Made by a program: the position numbers and the translations under genes. The notes under the pieces were generated by a model. The model was not told the origin of the DNA. It was given only the letters and a program-made list of their open reading frames with translations, and did not search any database. DNA of 64,000 nucleotides from positions 1 to 64,000 of the forward strand of contig NZ_FNGM01000021.1 in the NCBI RefSeq assembly GCF_900102965.1. The letters are read 5' to 3'. The first letter of the stretch is position 1. Each line of letters starts with the position of its first letter. Positions 1 through 8,265 of this stretch are shown here, piece after piece. The stretch comes from Paenibacillus jilunlii. GTDB lineage: Bacteria > Bacillota > Bacilli > Paenibacillales > Paenibacillaceae.

Positions 1-34
1 CCGGAAACAACGGCAGAAATGCCGTTGTTGGAGC
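1..34. repeat. Single palindromic unit of the AACAACGGCA family at the window edge
   Basis: A stem AACAACGGCA / TGCCGTTGTT with a GAAA loop lies in the first 30 bases, preceded by CCGGA. It is the same stem, loop and left flank as the units of the tandem array at 49928-50277. The flanking linker differs (GGAGCGCCGTAGG here). It may be the last unit of an array that continues to the left of the window. Confidence 0.75.
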
Positions 35-143
35 GCCGTAGGCCGGTTTGGCCTTATCTTGGAAACTATAAAGTTGGGGAACCAGTCGGTCTAGATATCC
101 TAATTCCAACTAGTGCTTTTTCACCGGCTTCTTCACAAACGCT

Positions 144-326
144 AGTTGGAAAAAGGGAACTTATTTCTCCCCAAAATCAACAATTGTGAGATTGAAGTGG
201 AAAAAGGGAGCTTAATTAGGCCATATTCCCTCGACAGGAGCGAAATGAGCCGGATTAGTGACCCTTTTTCCACTTCACCTGTGGAGAATAGGGTGTACGA
301 GCAAATTAGTGATCCTTTTTCCACTT
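144..326. repeat. Nested inverted repeats of the GGAAAAAGG...CCTTTTTCC family
   Basis: An inner element (196-275) has ends AGTGGAAAAAGGG and CCCTTTTTCCACTT around the core CTCGACAGGAGCGAAATGAG. An outer pair, AGTTGGAAAAAGGGAACTTA at 144 and ATTAGTGATCCTTTTTCCACTT ending at 326, encloses it. The core and ends recur in the element at 15855-15936 (CTCGATCAGGAGCGAAATGAG). No coding capacity is evident; the short open frames here are by-products of the palindrome. This looks like a MITE/REP-like dispersed element inserted next to or into another copy. Confidence 0.75.
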
Positions 327-439
327 GGAGTTGCTGAAGGAGTCATACAGGGGTTCTCCAGGGAACGCTTAATTGAAATTCTAAACGGCTGCCTTATCCA
401 GTCAAAGGCGGCGTAGCTGTTTTGTTCAAATATAATCTA

Positions 440-520
440 TATATTCCACGCTATATATTATTCTCCTATTTCTCGCTGAAACACCCCGTCCTTTAAAAGG
501 ACGGCGTAGCCGTTTCTACT
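440..520. repeat. Dispersed element with GTCCTTTAAAAGGAC hairpin
   Basis: The segment reads: AT-rich arm ending in CACGCTATA, then TTTCTCGCTGAAAC, then a hairpin CCGTCCTTT / AAAGGACGG, then CGTAGCCGTTT. The same order of blocks recurs at 55101-55176. A shorter echo (AACGGC...GGCGGCGTAGCTGTTTTG) lies just upstream at about 382-424. No gene is visible anywhere in 1-602, so the whole stretch is repeat-rich intergenic DNA. Confidence 0.7.
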
Positions 521-602
521 TGTGCTGCAATCACAAATCTGATCCGCTCACATTGACCAAGGACGAACTCATCTCTACAGGGTTAGCCGATAAGGCCCCC
601 CC

Positions 603-1544
603 TCACACCCACCCCGTAAACTCCAATATCGACGCCTTCGCGGATTGCGCTTCGGCTTGTGCGCCTGTACGCCATTGTTTGGGGGACTCTCCCATAAGCC
701 TGGAGAAGCAGCGGTTGAAGCTGGAGATGGAGTGGAAGCCGACTTGCCCGGAAATCGAAAGAATGGAATCATCTGTGCTTTTTAACTGCTTGCAGGCCTC
801 TTCGATTCGGGTTCTGCTCAGGAATTCCAGGGGGGCGGCTCCCATGATTTCATGGAATTTTCTGCGGAAATGGGTTGTGCTTAAATGGCATAGCCCGGCT
901 AGGGAATCGATGGTGATGGGGGTCATGTAGTTTTTGGTGATATACTCCAGCGCCGGGGAAATGACAAAATCGCCTTTCAGACTATGCTCGGCTTCTTGTT
1001 CTGCCAGCATTTCATTCGTGGAATGAATTCTAAGAAGCTCTATATAAAGGGATAACAATAAGCCGTAGGCGTTTTCCTGGTAGTAGGGCTTCTGCTGCTT
1101 CAGTTCCTCTACGACCGACGTGGCAAGGATATACACCTTCGGATACTGCTCCTTGTTCAATATACAGTTCTTTCCCGTCACCGCCCACAAATTCGGCTCG
1201 AAGCTGCTGTACCCGCTTTTGAATGAATGCTGAAAAAGATCCTCCGGCGAAAAGAAGAGATAGGACCACAGACTGGCGGTATCCGGCGAACTGTATGTCG
1301 TATGGGGGAGATACCTGGGGATGAAGGTTACGTCACCGGCTGCAAAAGGTACCGATTCCCCTTGGATCTCCATGATGCCGCTGTCAGAATAGCAGATGCC
1401 AATCTCCAAATGGTTATGGAAATGGAGATGTTCGCTTCGGATATCGGAAATCTTCCAGCGTTCCCCGCTTAACAGCAGGACCGGAAAATCGATGGGCAGG
1501 CTATAGTGGCGGTATTCAATAACGGGCTTCTTTTTTCTGGGCAT
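603..1544 (-). CDS. AraC family transcriptional regulator with cupin sensor domain
   Basis: A 313-residue protein. Residues about 35-85 form an AraC-type cupin (HFHNHLEIGI, then GDVTFIPRYLPH), the fold that usually binds a sugar. Residues about 196-293 form the two helix-turn-helix AraC DNA-binding domain, with LAGLCHLSTTHFRRKF as the first recognition helix and SISGQVGFHSISSFNRCF as the second. The protein ends in a short Ala-rich tail. It is transcribed divergently from the GH105 gene at 1740 across a 195-bp spacer, so it probably activates that gene in response to a pectin-derived saccharide. Family assignment is firm; the ligand is inferred from the neighbour. Confidence 0.9.
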   Translation of the reverse strand: MPRKKKPVIEYRHYSLPIDFPVLLLSGERWKISDIRSEHLHFHNHLEIGICYSDSGIMEIQGESVPFAAGDVTFIPRYLPHTTYSSPDTASLWSYLFFSPEDLFQHSFKSGYSSFEPNLWAVTGKNCILNKEQYPKVYILATSVVEELKQQKPYYQENAYGLLLSLYIELLRIHSTNEMLAEQEAEHSLKGDFVISPALEYITKNYMTPITIDSLAGLCHLSTTHFRRKFHEIMGAAPLEFLSRTRIEEACKQLKSTDDSILSISGQVGFHSISSFNRCFSRLMGESPKQWRTGAQAEAQSAKASILEFTGWV

Positions 1545-1665
1545 ATTGAGGTACTCCTGCTCTCATGACGTTAAATTTAGTAATTATGAATAAATGATTG
1601 AAATTGCGCAGTTTTGCTGCGAATGTGCTTAGATGTAGACCATTATACTGCTTACAATAGAATAC

Positions 1666-1679
1666 ATAAAGCGTTTACA
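1666..1679 (-). promoter_or_regulatory. Candidate catabolite-responsive element (cre) upstream of the GH105 gene
   Basis: The minus-strand reading TGTAAACGCTTTAT matches most positions of the CcpA consensus TGWAAACGNTTNCA; the last two positions deviate. It sits about 60 bp before the GH105 start and between two divergent genes for carbohydrate use, which suits carbon catabolite control. This is a sequence match only. Confidence 0.4.
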
Positions 1680-1739
1680 GGATTACGGACGGCTCTCAAG
1701 CGCCTTTGGGGGGCGTGTGTATCAGAGAGGGGAATTTAG

Positions 1740-2765
1740 ATGCTTCAATTGAAGGTTGACAGGGAAGAAATCTTAAGCGTTATCGACAGGGTCACCAGAA
1801 AAACACTGGCGATGGATTTAACCTGGGAATGGCCTTGCGGGGTAGCTTATTATGGGGTATCCAGAGCCTTCCAGACCACAGGGAATAAAGAGTATCTGGA
1901 TAGGCTTGTCCAGTGGACGGATGAATATATCGGGCTGGGCCTGCCGGACTGGACAGTGAACACCTGTGCCATGGGCCATATGCTGATCACATTATATGAA
2001 GAAACAGGGAACCAGAAATATTGGGATATTGTGATGAGCAAGGTGGATTATCTCCGGAACGATGCGCTCAGGTTCGGGGACAAGGTGCTGCAGCATACCG
2101 TATCCGTGTCTAATGATTTTCCGGAACAGGCTTGGGCGGATACGTTGTTTATGGCGGCATTTTTTCTGCTCCGCGCAGGAAGCAAGCTCAACGACCAGGA
2201 CTTGATTAAGGATGCCCTCAATCAATATTACTGGCATATCAAATACCTGCAAGACCCGGGCAGCGGGTTCTGGTATCATGGTTACAATCATGTGCAGCAG
2301 GATCATATGTCCGGATTATTCTGGGGGAGGGCGAATGCCTGGGGCGCTTACACCATGTCGCAGGTCAAACCGCTTTTGAAGGACTGGTATTTGTACCCGC
2401 AGTGTATGGATGTGGAGTGTTCGCTCCGGGATCAGCTGGCGGCACTGAAGCTTGTCCAGACTGAGAACGGCTTGTGGCGGACGGTGCTGGATGATGAAGA
2501 ATCCTATGAGGAAGTATCTGCCTCCTGCGGCATTGCGGCGGCTATGATCAACAACGGCAATCCGCTGCATACCAAATATGTGCAAAAAGCCCTGAAAGGC
2601 ATCCTGCAAAATATCAGCGAAGACGGACGGGTGCTTGGTGTATCGGGCGGCACAGCCGTCATGAAGGACCGGGAAGGGTACCGCAATATCCCCAAAGACT
2701 GGATTCAGGGCTGGGGCCAGGGTCTGGCACTGGCTTTTCTGTCCGATATGCTTAAGAATGAATAG
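1740..2765 (+). CDS. Glycoside hydrolase family 88/105, unsaturated rhamnogalacturonyl hydrolase-like
   Basis: A 341-residue cytoplasmic protein without a signal peptide, preceded by GAGAGGGG. It shows the (alpha/alpha)6-barrel signatures of the YteR/YesR family: PEQAWADTLFM at 128-138, with Asp134 the probable general acid, GFWYHGYN at 176-183 and WGRANAWGAY at 195-204. The family hydrolyses the unsaturated uronic acid left at the non-reducing end of oligosaccharides by pectate or rhamnogalacturonan lyases. It is a single-gene unit facing the AraC regulator, has a cre-like site upstream and a strong terminator downstream. Exact substrate cannot be read from the sequence. Confidence 0.88.
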   Translation: MLQLKVDREEILSVIDRVTRKTLAMDLTWEWPCGVAYYGVSRAFQTTGNKEYLDRLVQWTDEYIGLGLPDWTVNTCAMGHMLITLYEETGNQKYWDIVMSKVDYLRNDALRFGDKVLQHTVSVSNDFPEQAWADTLFMAAFFLLRAGSKLNDQDLIKDALNQYYWHIKYLQDPGSGFWYHGYNHVQQDHMSGLFWGRANAWGAYTMSQVKPLLKDWYLYPQCMDVECSLRDQLAALKLVQTENGLWRTVLDDEESYEEVSASCGIAAAMINNGNPLHTKYVQKALKGILQNISEDGRVLGVSGGTAVMKDREGYRNIPKDWIQGWGQGLALAFLSDMLKNE

Positions 2766-2790
2766 AGGAAGTAATACATTAAGTAATACT

Positions 2791-2843
2791 AAGGGTAACT
2801 TTGAAGGCGGTTGGATAAACGGCTTCACGGTTACCCTTTTTTT
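2791..2843 (+). terminator. Rho-independent terminator after the GH105 gene
   Basis: AAGGGTAAC and GTTACCCTT form a perfect 9-bp stem around a loop of about 29 nt, followed by a run of seven Ts. Confidence 0.75.
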
Positions 2844-2939
2844 GCTGCGGGGATGTCAAATTATAGTTTATTAAAGGGGATGGATTGTGATATGGAGAAT
2901 AAAGCTTGAATGAGATATGAACAGGTGAAGGAGGGGCTT

Positions 2940-5900
2940 ATGATTTTTAGAAAAGATCCACTGGATAAAAAGAGCCTGCTTAAAGAATTAGACTCACTGG
3001 GGTATTCAGGCAGAATTAAAAAGGTAGCGGTTCTAGGCCGTGATCATAGGGGTTCAACCGAGTATTCCGGGCTGCTGTCTTCTTTACTGGAGGATGGTGC
3101 TTATGAATCACGTCTTGCATTAATAGGGGCTGAGATAACAAAAGATGCTAATGTGGTTTTGTCGGCCCTGCGCCATCCTATGGCAAGTGTCAGAAATATT
3201 GCAGCGGGGCTATTGGCCAAAGTGGCTTCAGATACGGATATTGAGCGTGAGCTTCCTCATTTATCACATGATTGCCGCAGAAAGCTGCTGCGCAGTGTTT
3301 CTTTTATGAACCGTCAAGAATTGGCGGAGCGGCTGCTGCCTGTGGTGTATGCCCGGTGGGGAGCAGAGGAGGCAGCCACTCTACTATCGGCATGTAGTAA
3401 GGATACGGCCGGTCCATGGCTTGCAGAGATCGGCTATGCCATAAAAGACTGGAACAAATTAACCGCCCGGCATCCCGACGCGGTTGCTGAGTATTTCAAG
3501 ATGACTTTAGCAAACACACCGTTTAGGGAACAAGGTTATGTCTGGTGGAGGTTCTCCTCAGCTTTTGAAATTTTATGCCGGACAAAGGCGGAGGTAGTGT
3601 TAGAATGTGCAGAGAATCATGGACCCATGGGTATCCTTCATCCTGCGCTGAAGAAACAGCTTAGTACTTTAACCCGCACTAACCCTGATGCAGTGTACAG
3701 GCTGCTGACACGGAAGGAGTCGCGAAGCGACCTGATCTCACAGGGTATCCCTGATGGGATTCTAAAGAGAAGAGGCTATTTATCCTTAGAGCAATGGATT
3801 GAATTAGCCAAATTACTCGCAGACCGGCCTATGCATATAGCGAAATTACTTCATCATATTGCGCCTTCCAACCGTAAAGCGGTTTTTGATGCGGTGTATG
3901 AAGAAGATAAACGCGAGGAGCGCATTTTTCCGGAAAAATTACTGTATGTATTGCCGCATGCATTACGTGACAAGGAAGCCGGCCGGATGCTTGGCCTTCG
4001 TGAGGTCTATGATGACCGGGAGCGGATGATTAGAATTACGGCTTGCCGTTCTATTCAGCATTCAAGAGAGAAGCTTGAACAAGCAGCACATGTATCCAAT
4101 GCAGACGAACGCGCAACGGTGCTTATGCAGCTGATCCGGAGTACGGTTCTGTCGAGACAGGGGATGCATGAAACTTTGGTGTACTTGGGACGGATCAAAA
4201 ATGACCAGGATCCTGTCCGGGGCGCAGTCTTTAAAGAGCTTTCGGATAGTCCTGCGTCTGTGTTCACGGATGCCCATGTGCAGGAGCTTACTCTGCTAGT
4301 TGATAGTGTTATGGATGCCAGAGATACTTCATATGGTACGAAGTTTTCCGTTCAACAATTGGCATTTGCTATTCTGCGCCATAACGCATTGCATCCTCAC
4401 GGTGAGCTGTTCAAGTTCTCGTTGCATACGATCCGGAAACTGGCTAAGCAGAACGGACAGCTTGCCCTTCCATCCTTGGAGAAAAATTTGCCCCAGGGGG
4501 TAGAAGAAATTCTTTTCGACGCAATCTATACCTTAGCTGCACAGGCCAGCCGGAGGGAAGACTACAATCTGGTGCTTAGCCTGGCTAACTCATTCGGCAA
4601 AAGAGGATATGGCATCACCAAACTTCAGAATCTGCTAAAAGAAGCAACACGGGCGAAAACAGATTCGGTAGCCTTACAAGCAGCCAGGCATTGGCTTGCC
4701 CCGCCTCACACACGGGATGAAAGAGTACGGGAATTACTGGCTCTGGATAAATCGTTCATTACCGTATATGAAGTGTTCCTGCATCTGCACCGGAAACGTC
4801 AAGAATGGCTGGACCCATATATTTCGGGTGCTGTGATTAAGGGCAGGTTCTTATCGGGCAAAACCATTTATCTGGTGCCGGCTGCGGACGGGTTCAACAG
4901 GTGGCTGCCGCGCCAGCAGCAATCTTTAAGTTCTTTATTGGGCAAAATTGCATTTGATGCCAAACGCAACTTTTCAGAGCGCTCCAGAGTGATTAGGATC
5001 ATGGGAAGTATGCCTGACCTTGGTCCGGATCGGTTACTGGAGCTTATACACGATAAGGAAGTAACTGTAGTAGAGGCTGCACTTCATGCCCTTTCACTTA
5101 TAGAAGAACCGGAGAAGGCACTTCCCGTTCTGCTGGAGAACCTGGATGGGGACCGGGCCCGTGTAGCCATGTACTCGATACCCAGATGCATCCGCAGAAT
5201 GAATCCGGTGTTACTGGCTTCAATGCTTAAGGGGCTGCTATACCGGGACAAGCTGAAAGTTACGGTCCGAAAAGAGGCCATCCGGTTACTGGGGGCTTAT
5301 AGAGGCAGTGACAGCATTCCGTTATTGATGAATGAGTTCGAAAAACCAAATGCCCATAAGGATGTAATTATTGCCATAGGGCATGCAGCGAGACAGCTTC
5401 TGGATGATGAACGCGGCTGGACTATTTTAAGTACAATGGCTTCTTCAGCAGAGAGGGACATCGCGGTCAGTTTATTATCTCAGCGGCCTAATGATCTTCC
5501 GTTAGACTATAGACCGCGTTATTTAGCATTAATCATTGAGATTGCAGGTCATCCGGATCCGTTTGTTGGCAGCTTTGCATTCAGTAGTATGATGCAGTGG
5601 ACAAATGGAAATGAAGAAGCCATTGCAGCTGCCACTGCTCAGGCGATTACGGACTTGGAAGACAGCAGCAGGTGGAAGTTTGCCATGAACACGCTGATCG
5701 AAACATGCCGTGATGGTAAAATCAATGAAGCTGTAATCAGTGTTTGTAAGAAATTGGCTAGTACAGCCATAAGCGATGAATGGAATGCAGCTGCCACAAG
5801 AGATTTGCCTCACCGGCAGCGTCTCATGAAATTTATCAACGAGCTGATAGCTTTGCCCAAAAATACGCGTATTCACCTTATCCCTTTGTATATGGGCCTG

Positions 5901-6305
5901 ATTGACTGTCTGGCATATGACGAGACTTTGCATCAAGTGGTGATGAAGTTGTATGTCGCAGCAATAGATTGGAATAACGTGGAGGAATCCGTCACTTCTC
6001 TCAACCGGTTGGTTAACTGTATTACAAATCAGCCACAGCTGTTAAGCGATGCCTATAAGCAGATCGCGCATAACTTACAAGACAGTACAGGGTATTGGAA
6101 TCCGGAAACTCTACTGGAAATTGTAGATCTCCTAGGTTCTGTAGAAGGTTATGAACATCAGTATATAGGACTTTCTTTGCTTGAAGCTGCCGGAAGTACT
6201 TTATTGTGGAGTCCGGAGTGTGCCGAACGTTTGAGGCTGTATAGAAATCATACGAACATTGCGGTTCGCTCACTCGCGCTTAACATTTGGACCCATGAAC
6301 CGTGA
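2940..6305 (+). CDS. Very large HEAT-repeat protein of unknown function
   Basis: The start at 2940 is preferred over the in-frame ATG at 2910 because AAGGAGGGG lies six bases before it; this gives 1121 residues. There is no signal peptide or membrane segment. Much of the protein is helix-turn-helix solenoid of HEAT/PBS-lyase type, e.g. SALRHPMASVRNIAAGLLAKV near the N-terminus, GPDRLLELIHDKEVTVVEAALHALS in the middle and VRKEAIRLLGAYRGSDSIPLLMNEF later. Such solenoids are protein-interaction scaffolds. No catalytic motif was recognised. The gene stands alone and its last 36 bp overlap the convergent GNAT gene. Function unknown. Confidence 0.85.
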   Translation: MIFRKDPLDKKSLLKELDSLGYSGRIKKVAVLGRDHRGSTEYSGLLSSLLEDGAYESRLALIGAEITKDANVVLSALRHPMASVRNIAAGLLAKVASDTDIERELPHLSHDCRRKLLRSVSFMNRQELAERLLPVVYARWGAEEAATLLSACSKDTAGPWLAEIGYAIKDWNKLTARHPDAVAEYFKMTLANTPFREQGYVWWRFSSAFEILCRTKAEVVLECAENHGPMGILHPALKKQLSTLTRTNPDAVYRLLTRKESRSDLISQGIPDGILKRRGYLSLEQWIELAKLLADRPMHIAKLLHHIAPSNRKAVFDAVYEEDKREERIFPEKLLYVLPHALRDKEAGRMLGLREVYDDRERMIRITACRSIQHSREKLEQAAHVSNADERATVLMQLIRSTVLSRQGMHETLVYLGRIKNDQDPVRGAVFKELSDSPASVFTDAHVQELTLLVDSVMDARDTSYGTKFSVQQLAFAILRHNALHPHGELFKFSLHTIRKLAKQNGQLALPSLEKNLPQGVEEILFDAIYTLAAQASRREDYNLVLSLANSFGKRGYGITKLQNLLKEATRAKTDSVALQAARHWLAPPHTRDERVRELLALDKSFITVYEVFLHLHRKRQEWLDPYISGAVIKGRFLSGKTIYLVPAADGFNRWLPRQQQSLSSLLGKIAFDAKRNFSERSRVIRIMGSMPDLGPDRLLELIHDKEVTVVEAALHALSLIEEPEKALPVLLENLDGDRARVAMYSIPRCIRRMNPVLLASMLKGLLYRDKLKVTVRKEAIRLLGAYRGSDSIPLLMNEFEKPNAHKDVIIAIGHAARQLLDDERGWTILSTMASSAERDIAVSLLSQRPNDLPLDYRPRYLALIIEIAGHPDPFVGSFAFSSMMQWTNGNEEAIAAATAQAITDLEDSSRWKFAMNTLIETCRDGKINEAVISVCKKLASTAISDEWNAAATRDLPHRQRLMKFINELIALPKNTRIHLIPLYMGLIDCLAYDETLHQVVMKLYVAAIDWNNVEESVTSLNRLVNCITNQPQLLSDAYKQIAHNLQDSTGYWNPETLLEIVDLLGSVEGYEHQYIGLSLLEAAGSTLLWSPECAERLRLYRNHTNIAVRSLALNIWTHEP

Positions 6306-6743
6306 TAACTTCATATGCAGAATAGGAAAAGGCTGGCCTTGTTCATCCCGTTCAGACCGGTCAAATACTTGGAATCCCAAATGCTCGTAGAATCCGATTG
6401 CCTGGGGATTTTGTTCGTTCACATCAACGTAGAGCACGTTTAGTGTCTGTATGGCGTACGTCACCAGCTGTTTTCCTATGCCTCTTCCCCTGACGGCGGG
6501 GTTTACGAACAGCATTTCAATCTTAGTATCCTGAACACCTATAAAGCCGAGATAATGATTCTGATCCGTATAGGCCAGCAAGTGCGGAATTTGCCCGATA
6601 CCTTGAATAACCAGGGGGCTCAATGCTGCAATATCCTGTTCAGTAAGGAATAGATGCGTAGCCCGCACAGCTGTTTCCCAAATATACAGCAGTTGATGCG
6701 ATACTTCCTCATTTCTATCTGAGATCCTATGTATCTGGTTCAT
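6270..6743 (-). CDS. GNAT family N-acetyltransferase
   Basis: 157 residues from the ATG at 6743, chosen because AAGGTGG lies five bases upstream; a longer frame to 6866 has no ribosome binding site. The acetyl-CoA site is VNPAVRGRGIGKQLV (R/Q-x-x-G-x-G/A pattern), followed by LYVDVNEQNPQAIGFYEHLGF, the usual GNAT C-terminal half. Its 3' end overlaps the 3' end of the large HEAT-repeat gene by 36 bp on the opposite strand. Substrate unknown. Confidence 0.85.
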   Translation of the reverse strand: MNQIHRISDRNEEVSHQLLYIWETAVRATHLFLTEQDIAALSPLVIQGIGQIPHLLAYTDQNHYLGFIGVQDTKIEMLFVNPAVRGRGIGKQLVTYAIQTLNVLYVDVNEQNPQAIGFYEHLGFQVFDRSERDEQGQPFPILHMKLSRFMGPNVKRE

Positions 6744-6837
6744 ATGTTCCACCTTAACCGTTTTCCTTTGAGTATAGCATATGGTATGGAAGGGATTCTC
6801 AGCAATCATAGCTGGGTGATGGCAGAATTTATGCTGC

Positions 6838-7033
6838 ATCGGGCTTGTAACGCTCCTGGCCTGCAAAGCTTACGGTGCAACAGACATTGTGGTGGCTGAT
6901 ATCATTGAAAAGCGGCTGGAAGCGGCCAAGAAGCTGGGAGCATGAATTCAGCTTTGAGGATACCCAGAAAGCCTTTAATTTTGTGATCGATAATAAGCAA
7001 GGAGTGGTGAAGACTGTTATCCGGATGGGGTGA
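6838..7033 (+). pseudogene. Remnant of a zinc-dependent polyol/sorbitol dehydrogenase
   Basis: The first part reads IGLVTLLACKAYGATDIVV then ADIIEKRLEAAKKLGA and stop: this is the Rossmann-fold start of medium-chain sorbitol/alcohol dehydrogenases. Shifted by two bases, the next stretch reads FSFEDTQKAFNFV then IDNKQGVVKTVIRMG and stop, which is the C-terminal end of the same family. The N-terminal catalytic domain and the centre are missing, so an internal deletion and frameshift left two ends joined. No start codon or binding site precedes it. Confidence 0.75.
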
Positions 7034-7159
7034 CGCACCTAATTTTTATTCTCAAGATTCCATAAAGTTTGCCGACCTTAACCGGGCGGTTTTTTTGCTG
7101 TATGGAATCAAATAAGTGAGAAAATATGGGATAATTCTTTAATTTGGTAATGGTAATAA

Positions 7160-7199
7160 ATGCGCTTACATACTATGATTTGCTATATGTAAGACGCAT
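7160..7199. promoter_or_regulatory. Long inverted repeat upstream of xynA
   Basis: ATGCGCTTACATA (7160-7172) and TATGTAAGACGCAT (7186-7199) are inverted copies with one extra base, separated by 13 bp. The left arm read on the minus strand (ATGTAAGCGCATTTA) also matches a relaxed cre consensus with one mismatch. It lies about 200 bp before the xylanase start, where an operator or leader hairpin would be expected. Confidence 0.4.
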
Positions 7200-7402
7200 G
7201 TTGTCTTGCATTGTACTAGAAAGAGAAATTTCTTCTCAGGATAGAGGTTGCAGTCAGAAGCTCACGGATCAGGACAGAGGTTAGGATATGACTGCCAAGA
7301 GAATCAACTGACCCAAAAAGAAAAGGAGGAATCTAAAAAAAGGTATTATTCAAATCGTATGCAGGTGAATAATTACAAATTAAAAATTTGGGGAGGTAAA
7401 TT

Positions 7403-8041
7403 ATGTTTAAGTTCAATAAAAAAATCATGACGTTAGTGATGGCAGTTTCAATGAGCTGTACCGCTTTGTTTGCAGCAACCGCCAGCGCAGCAACGGATTA
7501 TTGGCAAAATTGGACCGATGGCGGCGGGACAGTTAATGCTGTTAATGGTAGTGGCGGAAATTACAGTGTCAACTGGTCCAATACAGGGAACTTTGTCGTT
7601 GGTAAAGGCTGGACCTACGGGTCTCCCAACAGAGTCATCAACTACAACGCTGGTGTCTGGTCACCGTCCGGCAATGGATATTTAACGCTCTATGGATGGA
7701 CGAGAAACTCACTCATAGAATATTACGTTGTCGATAGCTGGGGCACTTATAGACCTACCGGGACTTATAAGGGCACAGTGACGAGTGATGGCGGCACCTA
7801 TGACATCTATACAACTATGCGCTACAACGCACCTTCCATTGACGGCATACAAACATTCCAACAGTTCTGGAGTGTGAGACAGTCAAAGAGACCGACCGGA
7901 AGCAATGCCACTATCACTTTTGCCAACCACGTTAATGCATGGGCGAGCAAGGGAATGAATCTGGGAAGCGATTGGTCCTACCAGGTGTTGGCGACAGAGG
8001 GATATCAAAGCAGCGGGAGCTCTAACGTAACAGTGTGGTAA
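7403..8041 (+). CDS. xynA: Secreted endo-1,4-beta-xylanase, glycoside hydrolase family 11
   Basis: 212 residues, the same length class as Bacillus XynA. Residues 1-29 are a Sec signal peptide ending ATASAA; the mature enzyme starts TDYWQNWTDGGG. It is a single-domain GH11 beta-jelly roll that cleaves internal xylan bonds. Catalytic glutamates are Glu106 in LIEYYVVDSWG (nucleophile) and Glu199 in LATEGYQSSG (acid/base). The thumb sequence PSIDG (145-149) is present. There is no carbohydrate-binding module. The start is fixed by GGGGAGG seven bases upstream. The resemblance to B. subtilis XynA is strong throughout. Confidence 0.97.
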   Translation: MFKFNKKIMTLVMAVSMSCTALFAATASAATDYWQNWTDGGGTVNAVNGSGGNYSVNWSNTGNFVVGKGWTYGSPNRVINYNAGVWSPSGNGYLTLYGWTRNSLIEYYVVDSWGTYRPTGTYKGTVTSDGGTYDIYTTMRYNAPSIDGIQTFQQFWSVRQSKRPTGSNATITFANHVNAWASKGMNLGSDWSYQVLATEGYQSSGSSNVTVW

Positions 8042-8125
8042 CAGCCCATCTGCAAGCAAGGCATCTGACGGGTGCATCTGACCGTTTCCAGAATGTTGAG
8101 TAGTCTTTAATTATTTGATGTTGCT

Positions 8126-8160
8126 AAGGCTGTCCGGCTTCATAGCCGGCGGCCTTATTT
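8126..8160 (+). terminator. Probable terminator after xynA
   Basis: AAGGC-TG-TCCGGCT and AGCCGG-CG-GCCTT form a long GC-rich hairpin with a TCAT loop. The U-tract is weak (TATTTG), so termination efficiency is uncertain. Confidence 0.5.
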
Positions 8161-8265
8161 GCCGCGGCGGGTAAGCGGAAATAAGGCTTGTCAGGTAGGT
8201 GCTTTAAGTATATTGAAGTGAGTAGTGATAGGGAAGATTGGGGAGGTGGAGTGATCCCGCCTCTT

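Noticed and set aside
142..337. Two overlapping reading frames of about 60 codons on opposite strands
   Set aside because: They are by-products of the nested palindrome and have no ribosome binding sites.
520..930. 136-codon plus-strand frame
   Set aside because: Antisense to the AraC gene, whose domains are fully recognisable.
7040..7100. Terminator after the dehydrogenase remnant (CCGGGCGG then T-run)
   Set aside because: The stem is only about five base pairs with a two-base loop in the best register, so it was not listed as a feature.
7248..7430. 60-codon frame upstream of xynA
   Set aside because: It overlaps the xynA start, has composition of a leader region and no recognisable product; GGGGAGG clearly serves xynA.
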